A stretch of 30,356 nucleotides of DNA from an uncultured Dechloromonas sp. GTDB taxonomy: Bacteria > Pseudomonadota > Gammaproteobacteria > Burkholderiales > Rhodocyclaceae. Each line of letters opens with the position of its first letter. The stretch's first letter is position 1. The DNA is taken from assembly GCA_937996725.1 (NCBI GenBank), contig CALKUR010000010.1, positions 1-30,356 of the forward strand, in the 5' to 3' direction. A program made the translations under genes and the position numbers. This document shows positions 1-9,361 of this stretch, one piece after another. The notes under the pieces are model-generated. The model saw only the letters and a program-made list of their open reading frames with translations. It did not search any database and had not been told where the DNA came from.

Positions 1-2
1 GG

Positions 3-542
3 GTGCGGGGTATGCAGTGGCTGGCGGTCAGCGGCATGCTGATTGGCCTGTTTCTGATCATCGAGCCCTGGGAAATTGAGTCAGGTTGGTTAAGCAATGT
101 GTGCGGTATCGGCGCTGCCGTATTCTGGGCAATGGGCACGGTGCTGGTTAAAGCATTACGCCGTCAGCAACAGGTGAGCCTATTGTCCCTGACCGCCTGG
201 TCGAATCTCATCGGGTGCGTTCCGGTGGGGCTGATCGCTAGCTTGGCAGACGAACCGCCGATTCAATGGACGCCTGAGTTTTTGGTCATCGTACTGGTGT
301 TGACGCTGATTAGTACGGCCTTTTGCTGGTGGCTGTGGACATCGATTCTGGATCGGGTGCCGGCCTGGGAGGCGAGCTTGCTGGTTTTAGGCACACCGGT
401 GATTGCGATTGTCTCTTCCCGCGCGGTGCTGGGGGAGGCGTTCAGCCGTTACGAAATTGCCGGCATTCTGTTGATTGGCTCGGGGCTGCTGTTGCTCTCG
501 TTTGTGAGCTGGATACGCGAACGTCGCATGAGGTCTTCCTGA
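3..542 (+). CDS. EamA/DMT-family transporter, 3' part (cut by window edge)
   Basis: This is the C-terminal part of an inner-membrane drug/metabolite transporter of the EamA (DUF6) family; the substrate cannot be told from sequence. The visible 179 residues hold about five strongly hydrophobic helices. One EamA repeat is recognisable from the internal segment beginning GIGAAVFWAMGTVLVK through to a final helix ending in a basic tail (RERRMRSS). EamA proteins usually have two repeats and about 290-300 residues, so the first half lies outside the window and the true start is not visible. The GTG at base 3 is only the first possible codon in frame. The next gene (HiPIP) begins 96 bases downstream with its own promoter, so the two are probably not co-regulated. 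Confidence 0.85.
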   Translation: MRGMQWLAVSGMLIGLFLIIEPWEIESGWLSNVCGIGAAVFWAMGTVLVKALRRQQQVSLLSLTAWSNLIGCVPVGLIASLADEPPIQWTPEFLVIVLVLTLISTAFCWWLWTSILDRVPAWEASLLVLGTPVIAIVSSRAVLGEAFSRYEIAGILLIGSGLLLLSFVSWIRERRMRSS

Positions 543-569
543 GAGTCGTTATCATCAACGAGATAGTGG

Positions 570-598
570 TTGACAAGCCCATAGGGCGGGAAGACACT
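570..598 (+). promoter_or_regulatory. Probable sigma70 promoter for the HiPIP gene
   Basis: A perfect -35 box TTGACA (570-575) is followed after 17 bases by a weak -10 box GACACT (593-598). The HiPIP start codon lies about 40 bases further on. The perfect -35 and ideal spacing support it; the -10 matches the consensus at only three of six positions. Confidence 0.5.
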
Positions 599-638
599 GA
601 CAAAGCTGTCACTTCAAATTCATTCAAGGAGTCGCGAT

Positions 639-953
639 ATGTCCATGAGTCGTCGTAAGTTTATTCTGGGTTCGGTTGCTGCCGGTTCTGCCATGGCGAT
701 GATGCGTACGGCAACGGCGGCAGATGCGCCGATGGTGAGCGAAGCTGATCCTCAAGCCAAGTCGCTGGGCTATGTGGCCAATGCGAGCAAGGCTGATAAA
801 GCCAAGTTCCCGAAGTTTGCTGCGGGTCAAGCCTGTTCGAACTGCTCCCTGTATCAGGGTAAAGCCGGTGGCGCATCGGGTCCGTGCCCAATCTTCGCGG
901 GCAAGCAAGTGGCCTCGGGCGGTTGGTGCTCGGCCTACGTGAAGAAGGCCTAA
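639..953 (+). CDS. High-potential iron-sulfur protein (HiPIP), Tat-exported
   Basis: A small periplasmic electron carrier holding one cubane 4Fe-4S cluster; HiPIPs pass electrons between the cytochrome bc1 complex or other donors and reaction centres, oxidases or reductases. The 104-residue precursor starts with a twin-arginine signal (S-R-R-K-F-I-L at residues 4-10, then an Ala-rich hydrophobic stretch). Cleavage is likely near residues 26-29. The mature part has the four cluster cysteines C66, C69, C83 and C97, spaced C-x2-C-x13-C-x13-C as in the HiPIP family. The start is set by the ribosome binding site AAGGAG about eight bases before ATG; a second ATG two codons later is possible. It is a single-gene unit with its own promoter and a strong terminator. 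No physiological partner is visible beside it. Confidence 0.93.
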   Translation: MSMSRRKFILGSVAAGSAMAMMRTATAADAPMVSEADPQAKSLGYVANASKADKAKFPKFAAGQACSNCSLYQGKAGGASGPCPIFAGKQVASGGWCSAYVKKA

Positions 954-986
954 GTCGCTTATTGGGGTGCCGCTGGCGGTGCCCGC

Positions 987-1017
987 AAAAAGCCGGTCGG
1001 AATCGACCGGCTTTTTT
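987..1017 (+). terminator. Intrinsic terminator after the HiPIP gene
   Basis: A perfect stem pairs 987-999 with 1004-1016 (core GCCGGTCG / CGACCGGC, flanked by A-run and T-run) around the four-base loop GAAT and ends in six T residues. It sits 34 bases after the HiPIP stop codon. The A-run on the other arm makes it potentially bidirectional. Confidence 0.92.
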
Positions 1018-1044
1018 GTCGCCCGGTGTTTGACGCATTAGAAT
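1016..1044 (+). promoter_or_regulatory. Probable sigma70 promoter for the AEC transporter
   Basis: TTGTCG (1016-1021) and TAGAAT (1039-1044) are separated by 17 bases. The -10 box overlaps the upstream candidate ATG at 1043, which argues that translation starts at the later ATG (1070). The -35 box overlaps the T-run of the preceding terminator, so termination and initiation signals are packed together. Confidence 0.55.
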
Positions 1045-1069
1045 GCACTCTTTTGAAATTGTGCCGCCC

Positions 1070-1954
1070 ATGGATTTGTTCATCCGCATCCTCGAAGTGA
1101 TTTTTCCGGTCATCGCCGTAGTCGGCGTCGGTGCCTGGGCGGGGCGTTTCCATCAGCCGGAAATGGCCGTGGCCAATCGCCTGAACATGGATTACTTCAC
1201 GCCGGCCATGGTATTTACGGTGTTGGCCAATGGCGATTTTCACGTCCGAGAATTTGCCTGGTTGGCCATTGCGGCCGCGCTCGCCATGTTTGCGACGGGG
1301 CTGATCGGTTATGTCACCGCCCGTGTGTTGAACGAAGCGCCGAAGACCGTCGCGCTACCCATTATGATCAACAACAGCGGTAACCTCGGCATTCCGCTGG
1401 CGCTCCTCGCTTTTGGTAAAGAAGGCATGGCCGCCGCCGTGGTGTTGTTCCTGGTATCGAATACGATTCACTTCAGTATTGGTCCGTGGATTCTCGATCA
1501 CAACGCCCGCGTCTCCGCCGTCTGGAAAACGCCGGTGCTGATCGCCGCGGGATTGGGCATGGCCTGCAACTTGCTTGAAGTGCATATCTGGGCGCCACTG
1601 ATGTTTGCCTTGCGGATGCTCGGCGATATCTCGGTGCCGTTGATGCTCTTCGCGCTCGGCGTGCGTTTGTGCGATGTACGTTTCTCGGAAAGCACGACGA
1701 GCTTGGTGGCTGCGGTCGTGAGGCCGGTTTCGGGTATTGCGACGGCCGCCTTCTTTGGTTGGGCGATGGATCTACCGCCGCTGCAGACGGCGGAGCTGAT
1801 TCTGTTCGGGTCGTTACCGCCGGCGGTGATGAACTATATGTTTGCCGAGCGCTATAACCAGGAGCCGCACAAGGTGGCCTCGATCGTGATGATCGGCAAC
1901 ATCGCAGGATTGATCTTTATTCCGCTCGCGTTGCTGATCGTTTTGCCGCGTTAA
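1070..1954 (+). CDS. AEC-family (auxin efflux carrier-like) transporter
   Basis: An inner-membrane secondary carrier of the AEC family (Mem_trans), whose bacterial members export or exchange small organic acids such as malate or malonate; the substrate is not predictable here. The protein is almost wholly hydrophobic, with about ten membrane helices and the typical polar break N-N-S-G-N-L-G-I-P at the end of helix 4, a family hallmark. Length from ATG 1070 is 294 residues, normal for the family. An ATG at 1043 in the same frame would add nine polar residues but lies inside the probable -10 box. The frame ends on a TTAA shared with the stop codon of the convergent lysA gene, leaving no room for a separate terminator. 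Confidence 0.9.
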   Translation: MDLFIRILEVIFPVIAVVGVGAWAGRFHQPEMAVANRLNMDYFTPAMVFTVLANGDFHVREFAWLAIAAALAMFATGLIGYVTARVLNEAPKTVALPIMINNSGNLGIPLALLAFGKEGMAAAVVLFLVSNTIHFSIGPWILDHNARVSAVWKTPVLIAAGLGMACNLLEVHIWAPLMFALRMLGDISVPLMLFALGVRLCDVRFSESTTSLVAAVVRPVSGIATAAFFGWAMDLPPLQTAELILFGSLPPAVMNYMFAERYNQEPHKVASIVMIGNIAGLIFIPLALLIVLPR

Positions 1955-3237
1955 AACTTGATGGGTTTTTCGCCAGCGTAGAGGCTTTCAACGGTTTCGC
2001 GGGGGCGTACCAGATGCATCTTCGTGCCATCAATGAGTACTTCGGCCGCACGTGGGCGCGTGTTGTAGTTCGAACTCATCACCATGCCGTAAGCGCCGGC
2101 CGATAGCACGGCCAGTAGATCGCCCTGCTGTAACGCGAGCGGACGGGCCTGGCCGAGGAAGTCACCGGTTTCGCAGACCGGGCCCACGATGTCATAGGTG
2201 CGCGTTTCGCCGGCATGCGGTGCTACCGGCACGATGTCGTGCCACGCTTCATAGAGTGCCGGGCGTGCCAGATCGTTCATGGCGGCATCGACGATGGCGA
2301 AGTGTTTGTCTTCGCCATGCTTGAGAAATTCGACTTGGGTGAGCAGTACGCCGGCATTGCCGACGAGGCGGCGACCCGGTTCCAGCAGTACGCGTAGGCC
2401 GCGACCAGTCAGGCGGTCGAGCAGCGGGCGCAAGTAATCGGCCACGACGGGCTCGGTCTGGCCTTCGTGATAGTAGATGCCTAGGCCGCCACCCAGATCG
2501 ATGTGATGTAGGTGAATGCCTTCGGCTTTGAGCGTATCGACCAGCGGCAAAATGCGCTCCAGCGCTTCGACAAACGGCGAGGGGTCGAGCAGCTGCGAAC
2601 CGATGTGACAGTCGATGCCGCTGACTTCGATCGACGGCAGCGAAGCCGCGTGACGATACAGCGCCAGCGCATCGGTGATCGGCACGCCGAATTTGTTTTC
2701 TTTGAGGCCGGTGGAAATATACGGATGTGTTTTGGCATCGACGTCCGGGTTCACGCGCAGGCTGATGGGTGCTCGCTTGCCGATGCGGGCGGCCACGGCT
2801 GCCAAGCGTTCCAGCTCGCTGGCCGATTCGACGTTGAAGCAGAGGATGCCCGCATTCAGCGCGGCTTCCATTTCGGTTTCGGTTTTGCCGACGCCCGAGA
2901 AAACGATTTTCTGCGGGTTGCCACCGGCGGCAAGGACGCGCGCCAGTTCGCCACCCGAGACGATGTCGAAACCCGAACCGAGTTGCGCGAATAGGCTGAG
3001 CACACCAAGGTTGCTGTTGGCTTTAACGGCAAAACACACCAGACCGTCTTGGCCGGCCGGGTGCGCGGCCAGCGTATCGGCGAAGGCCTGATAGGCATCG
3101 GTGAGTGCGGCACGCGAATACACATAGGTTGGCGTGCCGTATGTTGCGGCGATGGCCTGTAGATCCACGCCTTCAAAGTGCAGGTGCTGGTCTTGATCGT
3201 TGAGGTGGCGGCTATGCGGGAATGAACGAGCAGACAT
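1951..3237 (-). CDS. lysA: Diaminopimelate decarboxylase
   Basis: This PLP enzyme converts meso-diaminopimelate to L-lysine and CO2, the last step of lysine synthesis. It is a fold-type III (alanine-racemase-like) decarboxylase of 428 residues, the usual size. The PLP lysine is K72 in the motif FAVKANSN, followed by the G-F-D-I-V-S-G-G-E-L stretch. The glycine-rich phosphate-binding segment (HHIDLGGGLGI) and the C-terminal substrate and dimer motifs G-P-V-C-E-T-G-D and Y-N-T-R-P-R-A are all present. It follows the LptM-like lipoprotein gene by 17 bases on the same strand, a pair common in beta- and gammaproteobacteria, and probably shares its promoter. Its stop codon overlaps that of the convergent AEC transporter. 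Confidence 0.97.
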   Translation of the reverse strand: MSARSFPHSRHLNDQDQHLHFEGVDLQAIAATYGTPTYVYSRAALTDAYQAFADTLAAHPAGQDGLVCFAVKANSNLGVLSLFAQLGSGFDIVSGGELARVLAAGGNPQKIVFSGVGKTETEMEAALNAGILCFNVESASELERLAAVAARIGKRAPISLRVNPDVDAKTHPYISTGLKENKFGVPITDALALYRHAASLPSIEVSGIDCHIGSQLLDPSPFVEALERILPLVDTLKAEGIHLHHIDLGGGLGIYYHEGQTEPVVADYLRPLLDRLTGRGLRVLLEPGRRLVGNAGVLLTQVEFLKHGEDKHFAIVDAAMNDLARPALYEAWHDIVPVAPHAGETRTYDIVGPVCETGDFLGQARPLALQQGDLLAVLSAGAYGMVMSSNYNTRPRAAEVLIDGTKMHLVRPRETVESLYAGEKPIKF

Positions 3238-3254
3238 GGCGGGTGCGAATGAGA

Positions 3255-3518
3255 TTAAAACTGGGAGCCGTCGAGAATCATCTCGGCGGGACTATCGGTG
3301 GCGGGGTTACGCAGGGCGGCCGCCGGAATGGTTTTCTCGGCCTGCTGTTTGGCCGCGGCCTGGGCTTTGGCATCTTCCGAACCGGCCGGCGGTTGGGCGT
3401 TCGGCAACTGGTTCGGCGCCAGATACAGGCCGCCTTTGACACCGCAGGCGGTGAGCAGGGCGCTCAGCGCCAGCGTCAGCAGCGTGCGGCACAGGACGGG
3501 TACAAAGGCAGATTTCAT
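3255..3518 (-). CDS. lptM: LptM-like small lipoprotein
   Basis: A predicted outer-membrane lipoprotein of 87 residues. The signal peptide has a lipobox L-T-A-C with lipidated Cys at residue 25, followed at once by the conserved G-V-K-G-G-L-Y-L motif of the LptM/YifL family. In E. coli LptM assists oxidative maturation of the LPS translocon protein LptD; whether the longer Ala/Gln-rich tail seen here does the same is unknown. The family is commonly found directly upstream of lysA, as here (17 bases). The tail after residue 40 is low in complexity and probably disordered. The divergent cyaY gene begins 85 bases away. Confidence 0.88.
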   Translation of the reverse strand: MKSAFVPVLCRTLLTLALSALLTACGVKGGLYLAPNQLPNAQPPAGSEDAKAQAAAKQQAEKTIPAAALRNPATDSPAEMILDGSQF

Positions 3519-3564
3519 GCGGCGATGTTATCACGCGGGCCATGCCATCACGGCGCGCTCGGGC

Positions 3565-3570
3565 TAGAAT
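3565..3570 (+). promoter_or_regulatory. -10 box candidate for cyaY
   Basis: TAGAAT lies 33 bases before the cyaY ATG in the 85-base gap between divergent lptM and cyaY. No good -35 box is seen 16-18 bases upstream, so this rests on the -10 match and position. Confidence 0.35.
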
Positions 3571-3603
3571 TCGGCCATCCCTTCGAGATTGACGAGCCCC
3601 ACC

Positions 3604-3930
3604 ATGGATGACAAAGAATTTGCCGAGCGTTGCCAACAGGAACTGGCTGTGATTGAAGCGGCGGTTGAAGCCGCCGCTGAAACTTCGGACATCGATTTTG
3701 AAACGCAGGGCGGCATTCTGGAAGTGGAATGCGGCGACGGGAGCAAGGTGATCGTGAGTCCGCACGGTATTGCCAAAGAGATCTGGGTGGCGGCTAAATC
3801 AGGCGGCTTCCACTTCCGTTACGATGCGGCAGCGGGCGCGTGGATCGATACCCGATCGGGTGATGCGCTTCGTGCACGCCTGGTCGAGATCCTGAAACAA
3901 CAAGGCCAGGTCGCTTTAGATCTCAGCTGA
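3604..3930 (+). CDS. cyaY: Frataxin homologue CyaY
   Basis: A small cytosolic iron-binding protein that modulates iron-sulfur cluster assembly on IscU/IscS. The 108-residue product is full length for bacterial frataxins. The first helix (residues 1-28) is rich in acidic residues, as expected for the iron-binding ridge. It is followed by the strand pattern D-I-D-F-E-T-Q-G-G-I-L-E-V-E-C and the signature around K-E-I-W-V-A-A-K-S-G-G-F-H-F. ATG 3604 was chosen because it begins at the conserved first helix (MDDKEFAERC); an in-frame ATG at 3589 would add five residues. It stands alone between divergent lptM and convergent PBP1A. Confidence 0.95.
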   Translation: MDDKEFAERCQQELAVIEAAVEAAAETSDIDFETQGGILEVECGDGSKVIVSPHGIAKEIWVAAKSGGFHFRYDAAAGAWIDTRSGDALRARLVEILKQQGQVALDLS

Positions 3931-3946
3931 ACCTGGCCTGATGTTG
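3898..3946. terminator. Stem-loop between convergent cyaY and PBP1A, possible terminator
   Basis: A nine-base perfect stem (3903-3911 with 3931-3939, AGGCCAGGT / ACCTGGCCT) can be extended by CAACA (3898-3902) pairing with TGTTG (3942-3946) across a two-base bulge. It straddles the cyaY stop codon. There is no T-run on either side, so it may slow polymerase or protect the 3' end rather than terminate by itself. Confidence 0.35.
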
Positions 3947-3963
3947 TGTGGCGGTCGACGGTT

Positions 3964-6243
3964 TTAGTCGACGGCTTTGCCGCCGGCGTCGGGCGGTTCG
4001 GGCTCAACGCTCGTTGGGACCTGGCCGCGAAAGAAATATTCTTTGGCCGTGCCACCCTTACGATTGCTCGAGACATCCACCGCGACCACATCTTCCGGCG
4101 GCGGTTGCGTACCTTGCGGGACGCCTTGCAGCGCCGTTTCCATGGTGCCGATCCAGATCGGCAGTGCCGCCTGGCCACCGGTTTCGCCGTTGCCCAGGTT
4201 GCGCGGCTGATCGAAGCCCATCCAGGCACAACCCGCGATGGTGAGTTGGTAACCGCAGAACCAGGCGTCGACGTGTTCGTTGGTGGTGCCGGTCTTGCCG
4301 GCCAGGTCGGTGCGTTTCAGTATGGCTGAGGCCTTGGCCGCGGTACCGTAAATCGTGACGTCGCGCAGCATGCTGTCCATGACGAAGGCGTTACGCGCTT
4401 CAATGACTCGCGGGGCAGTGTCGCCGGCGATGACCGGTTGTGCCTGCGCCAAGATGGTGCCCTTCTCATCGCGGATCTCTTGCACGATGTACGGGTTCAC
4501 CAGATAGCCGCCGTTGGCGAATACGGTGTAGGCGCGCGCCATTTGCCAGGGCGTGACCGAACCGGCACCGAGTGCCATCGTCAAGTACGGCGGGTGCTTC
4601 TCGGCTTCGAAGCCGAAGCGGGTCACGTACTCTTGCACAAACTTCACGCCCGACGCCTGCAGGATGCGGATCGAGACCATGTTCTTGGATTTAGCCAGTG
4701 CGGTGCGTAGACGCATCGGGCCTTCGTACTTGCCGTCGTAGTTTTTCGGCGACCAGGCGATCGAGCCAGTCTCCGATGCGCCGATGCTGATCGGGCTATC
4801 TTCCACAATGCTGGCGGGCGTAAAGCCACGCTCCAGCGCGGCCGAATAAATGAACGGCTTGAACGAGGACCCTGGCTGACGCCAAGCCTGCGTGATGTGG
4901 TTGTACTTGTTCAGCGTGTAGTCAAAGCCGCCGACCAGCGCCAGCACGGCGCCATCTTTCGGTGCCATGGCCACGAAGCCGGCTTGCACTTCCGGTAGCT
5001 GGCTCAGTTGCCAGATGCCTTTGTCGTCTTTGATCACGCGCACGACCGCCCCCGGACGCAGGCGCTTATTGGCCGGGGCCTTGTCGCTCATCATCGGTTG
5101 GGCGATCTTGATCTGATCACCGGTGAGGATCATCGGATCGCCGCCGCGCACCGCGATGCGGATCTTCTGTGGGTCGATCGCCAGAATCACGGCCGGCTTG
5201 AGCAGATCGGAATCCGGGTAGTTGGACAGCAGATCGTCGACGTCGTCGTCTTCATTCTTCAGCTTCGTCAGATCGACAAAACCTTCGGCCCCGCGGTAAC
5301 CATGACGCTTGTCATAGGCTTGGACCGCATTGCGCATGGCGCGGTAAGCCGCTTCCTGATCCGACTTTTTCAGCGTGGTGATGACGGTGAGGCCGCGCGT
5401 GTAAAGATCTTGCGGGAACAGATCGGCCGTCATCTGGCGCGCCATTTCAGCCACGTAGTCGGCGTGTACGGCGAACTCGTTGGCGTGGCGTTTGACGTTC
5501 AGGGGCTCGTTCAGCGCGGTTTCGTATTGGGCATCGTTCAGATACTTCAGGTCGTGCATCCGGCGCAGCACATATTGCTGACGGATCTTGGCGCGCTTCG
5601 GGTTGACGACCGGGTTATAGGCCGATGGGGCTTTGGGTAGGCCGGCCAGCATGGCCGCTTCGGCCGGCGTTAGCTGCTCCAGCGATTTGCCGTAATAGAT
5701 CTGCGCCGCCGAGGCAAAGCCGTAGGCGCGTTGACCCAGATAGATCTGGTTGATGTAAAGCTCGAGGATCTGATCCTTGCTCAGGTTCTTTTCGATCTTG
5801 AGCGCCAGCAGCACTTCGTAGAGTTTGCGGGTGACGGTTTTTTCCGACGACAGGAAGAAGTTGCGCGCCACCTGCATGGTGATGGTGGAGGCGCCTTGCT
5901 TCTTGCCGCCGGATACCAAGTTGGCAGCCGCCGCACGGGCGAAGCCGAACAGATCGACACCCGAGTGCTCGTAGAAGCGATCATCTTCAGCGGCCAGGAT
6001 GGCCTGCTTCAGGACTTCCGGTACCTGGTTGATCTTGACCACTTGGCGACGCTCTTCGCCGAACTCGCCGATGAGCGCGCCATCGGCGGTGTAGACCCGC
6101 AACGGCATCTTCGGTTTGTAGTCGGTCAATACATCCAGCGATGGCAGCTGCGGGTAGGCAAATGCCACCAGCACACCACCCAGGCTAAAGCCGATGATGG
6201 TGAACAGTGCGACGATAACCAGAAATTTGTTGAGCCAGCGCAA
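3964..6243 (-). CDS. mrcA: Penicillin-binding protein 1A (bifunctional transglycosylase/transpeptidase)
   Basis: This class A penicillin-binding protein polymerises lipid II into glycan strands and cross-links them in the periplasm. It has 759 residues, slightly short for the family. One N-terminal membrane anchor covers residues 7-30. The GT51 transglycosylase domain carries catalytic E86 in the motif AAEDDRFYEHSG and the block GASTITMQVARN (117-128). A beta-rich insert follows at about 320-415. The transpeptidase has nucleophile S459 (SSFK), the SKN triad (519-521) and KTGTT (650-654). The start must be TTG at 6243: no ATG or GTG lies nearby in frame and the anchor begins immediately after it. 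A TATAAT box lies 27 bases upstream. In many betaproteobacteria this gene is divergent from pilM; here thiC lies upstream instead. Confidence 0.96.
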   Translation of the reverse strand: MRWLNKFLVIVALFTIIGFSLGGVLVAFAYPQLPSLDVLTDYKPKMPLRVYTADGALIGEFGEERRQVVKINQVPEVLKQAILAAEDDRFYEHSGVDLFGFARAAAANLVSGGKKQGASTITMQVARNFFLSSEKTVTRKLYEVLLALKIEKNLSKDQILELYINQIYLGQRAYGFASAAQIYYGKSLEQLTPAEAAMLAGLPKAPSAYNPVVNPKRAKIRQQYVLRRMHDLKYLNDAQYETALNEPLNVKRHANEFAVHADYVAEMARQMTADLFPQDLYTRGLTVITTLKKSDQEAAYRAMRNAVQAYDKRHGYRGAEGFVDLTKLKNEDDDVDDLLSNYPDSDLLKPAVILAIDPQKIRIAVRGGDPMILTGDQIKIAQPMMSDKAPANKRLRPGAVVRVIKDDKGIWQLSQLPEVQAGFVAMAPKDGAVLALVGGFDYTLNKYNHITQAWRQPGSSFKPFIYSAALERGFTPASIVEDSPISIGASETGSIAWSPKNYDGKYEGPMRLRTALAKSKNMVSIRILQASGVKFVQEYVTRFGFEAEKHPPYLTMALGAGSVTPWQMARAYTVFANGGYLVNPYIVQEIRDEKGTILAQAQPVIAGDTAPRVIEARNAFVMDSMLRDVTIYGTAAKASAILKRTDLAGKTGTTNEHVDAWFCGYQLTIAGCAWMGFDQPRNLGNGETGGQAALPIWIGTMETALQGVPQGTQPPPEDVVAVDVSSNRKGGTAKEYFFRGQVPTSVEPEPPDAGGKAVD

Positions 6244-6270
6244 GATGATGATCCGTAAAGAGATTCCAGG

Positions 6271-6276
6271 ATTATA
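6271..6276 (-). promoter_or_regulatory. -10 box for the PBP1A gene
   Basis: A perfect TATAAT on the minus strand lies 27 bases before the TTG start of the PBP1A gene. The -35 region would fall in the loop of the adjacent hairpin and shows no clear TTGACA match. Confidence 0.45.
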
Positions 6277-6281
6277 CGGGA

Positions 6282-6317
6282 GCGGATTAAGGCAGCCTTA
6301 GGGGTGCCTTAATCCGC
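6282..6317 (-). terminator. 13-bp perfect hairpin after thiC
   Basis: Bases 6282-6294 pair perfectly with 6305-6317 (13 base pairs; arm GCGGATTAAGGCA) around a ten-base loop, six bases beyond the thiC stop codon. No T-run follows in the thiC direction. It could be a Rho-independent-like stop, a 3'-end stabiliser, or a regulatory hairpin at the PBP1A promoter. Confidence 0.55.
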
Positions 6318-6322
6318 CCGGC

Positions 6323-8239
<1,917 letters not shown>

Positions 8240-8280
8240 AGGGTTTCCTTAATGATTCTCTGTGAGTTTTTGATGTGGCG

Positions 8281-9195
8281 TTATTCGGCGATGCACAGGG
8301 CATGCGTATGGTGAACAGGGCCGTGGCCGGTCTGAGGTGTACGACTAATTTTTAATTCATCGGCGCGGCGAATCGCCTGTTGCAGCCACGCGTGTGCATG
8401 GGTAACGGCAGCCGGGATATCTTCGCGTTGCGGTAGCAGTGCCGTGATCGCGGCCGATAGCGCGCAGCCAGTGCCATGCGTATGTCGTGTATCGAAACGT
8501 TCGGCGCGTAGTTCGATCATGCGATCGCCATCGTAGAGCAGGTCGATGAGTTCGCCGCCGGGTAGGTGGCCGCCCTTGAGCAGAACCCAGCGATTGTTTT
8601 CCTGACGCAGCAGCCGGTGCAGACGTTCGCAGGTACGCGTCATTTCCTTCGCCGTTTCCGGACCGCGTTCGTCGAGCAACGCGCCGGCTTCCGGTAGATT
8701 CGGTGTGAGCACGCGCGCTAGCGGCACAAGCGCATCACGCAGCAAGCCTGTCGCTTCTTTGTTGAGCAGCGCGTCGCCGCTTTTGGCGATCATGACCGGG
8801 TCGAGCACGAGGTTGTCCTGGCCATGTTTGGCTAATTTTTCTGCGACCATCTGTACGTTCGCCGCCTGACCGAGCATGCCGGTTTTAACGGCAGCGATCT
8901 CAACATCGGCGAGCAAGGTATCGATTTGTGCGCCGATGAATTCGGCCGACGGCAATTGCACGGCGGTGACGCCTTGCGTGCTTTGTGCGGTGAGACCAGC
9001 CACCACGCCGCAGCCGTAAGCGCCGAGCGCGGTAAAGGTTTTAATGTCGGCCAAGAGCCCGGCGCCACCACTCGGGTCCACGCCGGCAATCGACAATACT
9101 TTGGGCGGCGCCCCGTTGAATAGACGACACGCGCCACCCGTGCTGCTGTCGCGCGGATCGGGTGTAGCCATGGCGGTCATCAAATCAAGAATCAT
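8281..9195 (-). CDS. thiD: Hydroxymethylpyrimidine/phosphomethylpyrimidine kinase
   Basis: A ribokinase-fold enzyme that phosphorylates HMP and HMP-P to HMP-PP for coupling by ThiE. The core begins at V-L-S-I-A-G-V-D-P-S-G-G-A-G, the family's substrate-binding start, and ends with H-G-T-G-C-A-L-S-A-A, holding the anion hole and catalytic region. Three starts are in frame: ATG 9195, 9180 and 9171. ATG 9195 alone has a good Shine-Dalgarno, AGGGA five bases upstream, which lies inside the TPP aptamer. It gives 304 residues, with a polar, probably flexible extension of about 35 residues before the kinase core; typical ThiD proteins have about 266 residues. An upstream in-frame codon at 9234 lies inside the aptamer and is not credible. 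First gene of thiD-thiC. Confidence 0.93.
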   Translation of the reverse strand: MILDLMTAMATPDPRDSSTGGACRLFNGAPPKVLSIAGVDPSGGAGLLADIKTFTALGAYGCGVVAGLTAQSTQGVTAVQLPSAEFIGAQIDTLLADVEIAAVKTGMLGQAANVQMVAEKLAKHGQDNLVLDPVMIAKSGDALLNKEATGLLRDALVPLARVLTPNLPEAGALLDERGPETAKEMTRTCERLHRLLRQENNRWVLLKGGHLPGGELIDLLYDGDRMIELRAERFDTRHTHGTGCALSAAITALLPQREDIPAAVTHAHAWLQQAIRRADELKISRTPQTGHGPVHHTHALCIAE

Positions 9196-9196
9196 T

Positions 9197-9271
9197 CGTT
9201 TCCCTACGCCGGTACGAACCGGATCAGGTGCCAAGGGTCTCTCTCAGCCCGCAAGGCGGGCACCCCCAACG
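9197..9271 (-). promoter_or_regulatory. TPP riboswitch (THI element) controlling thiD-thiC
   Basis: Read on the minus strand, the conserved parts appear in order: GGGGGTGCCCG, GGGCTGAGA, a purine stretch ending ACCC, CACCTGATCCGG, and CCGGCGTAGGGAAACG. The closing P1 helix pairs CGTT (9268-9271) with AACG (9197-9200). The aptamer ends one base before the thiD ATG at 9195. There is therefore no room for a separate expression platform: the probable thiD ribosome binding site (AGGGA) is part of the aptamer's 3' strand. Binding of thiamine pyrophosphate should hide it directly. Confidence 0.96.
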
Positions 9272-9321
9272 ATTGGAAAGCGGCCGGGTTTTGCTGGCCG
9301 CGCAGAAGACTGAAATTAAAG

Positions 9322-9350
9322 GAAAACCCCGCGAACTGCAAGCGCGGGGC
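9322..9350 (-). terminator. Intrinsic terminator after hemL
   Basis: Read on the minus strand, CCCCGCG (9343-9349) pairs with CGCGGGG (9327-9333) and is followed by TTTTCC. It lies about 12 bases after the hemL stop codon and about 50 bases before the TPP aptamer, separating thiE-hemL from thiD-thiC. Confidence 0.8.
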
Positions 9351-9361
9351 CGGGTTTTTCG

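Noticed and set aside
661..1113. A 150-codon minus-strand frame spanning the HiPIP gene and its terminator.
   Set aside because: It crosses a strong terminator and a clear HiPIP gene, with no start signal or known motif.
9280..9301. A six-base-pair GCGGCC/GGCCGC hairpin just upstream of the TPP aptamer, considered as an extra regulatory stem.
   Set aside because: The stem is short and GC-palindromes of this size are expected by chance here; no T-run makes it a terminator.
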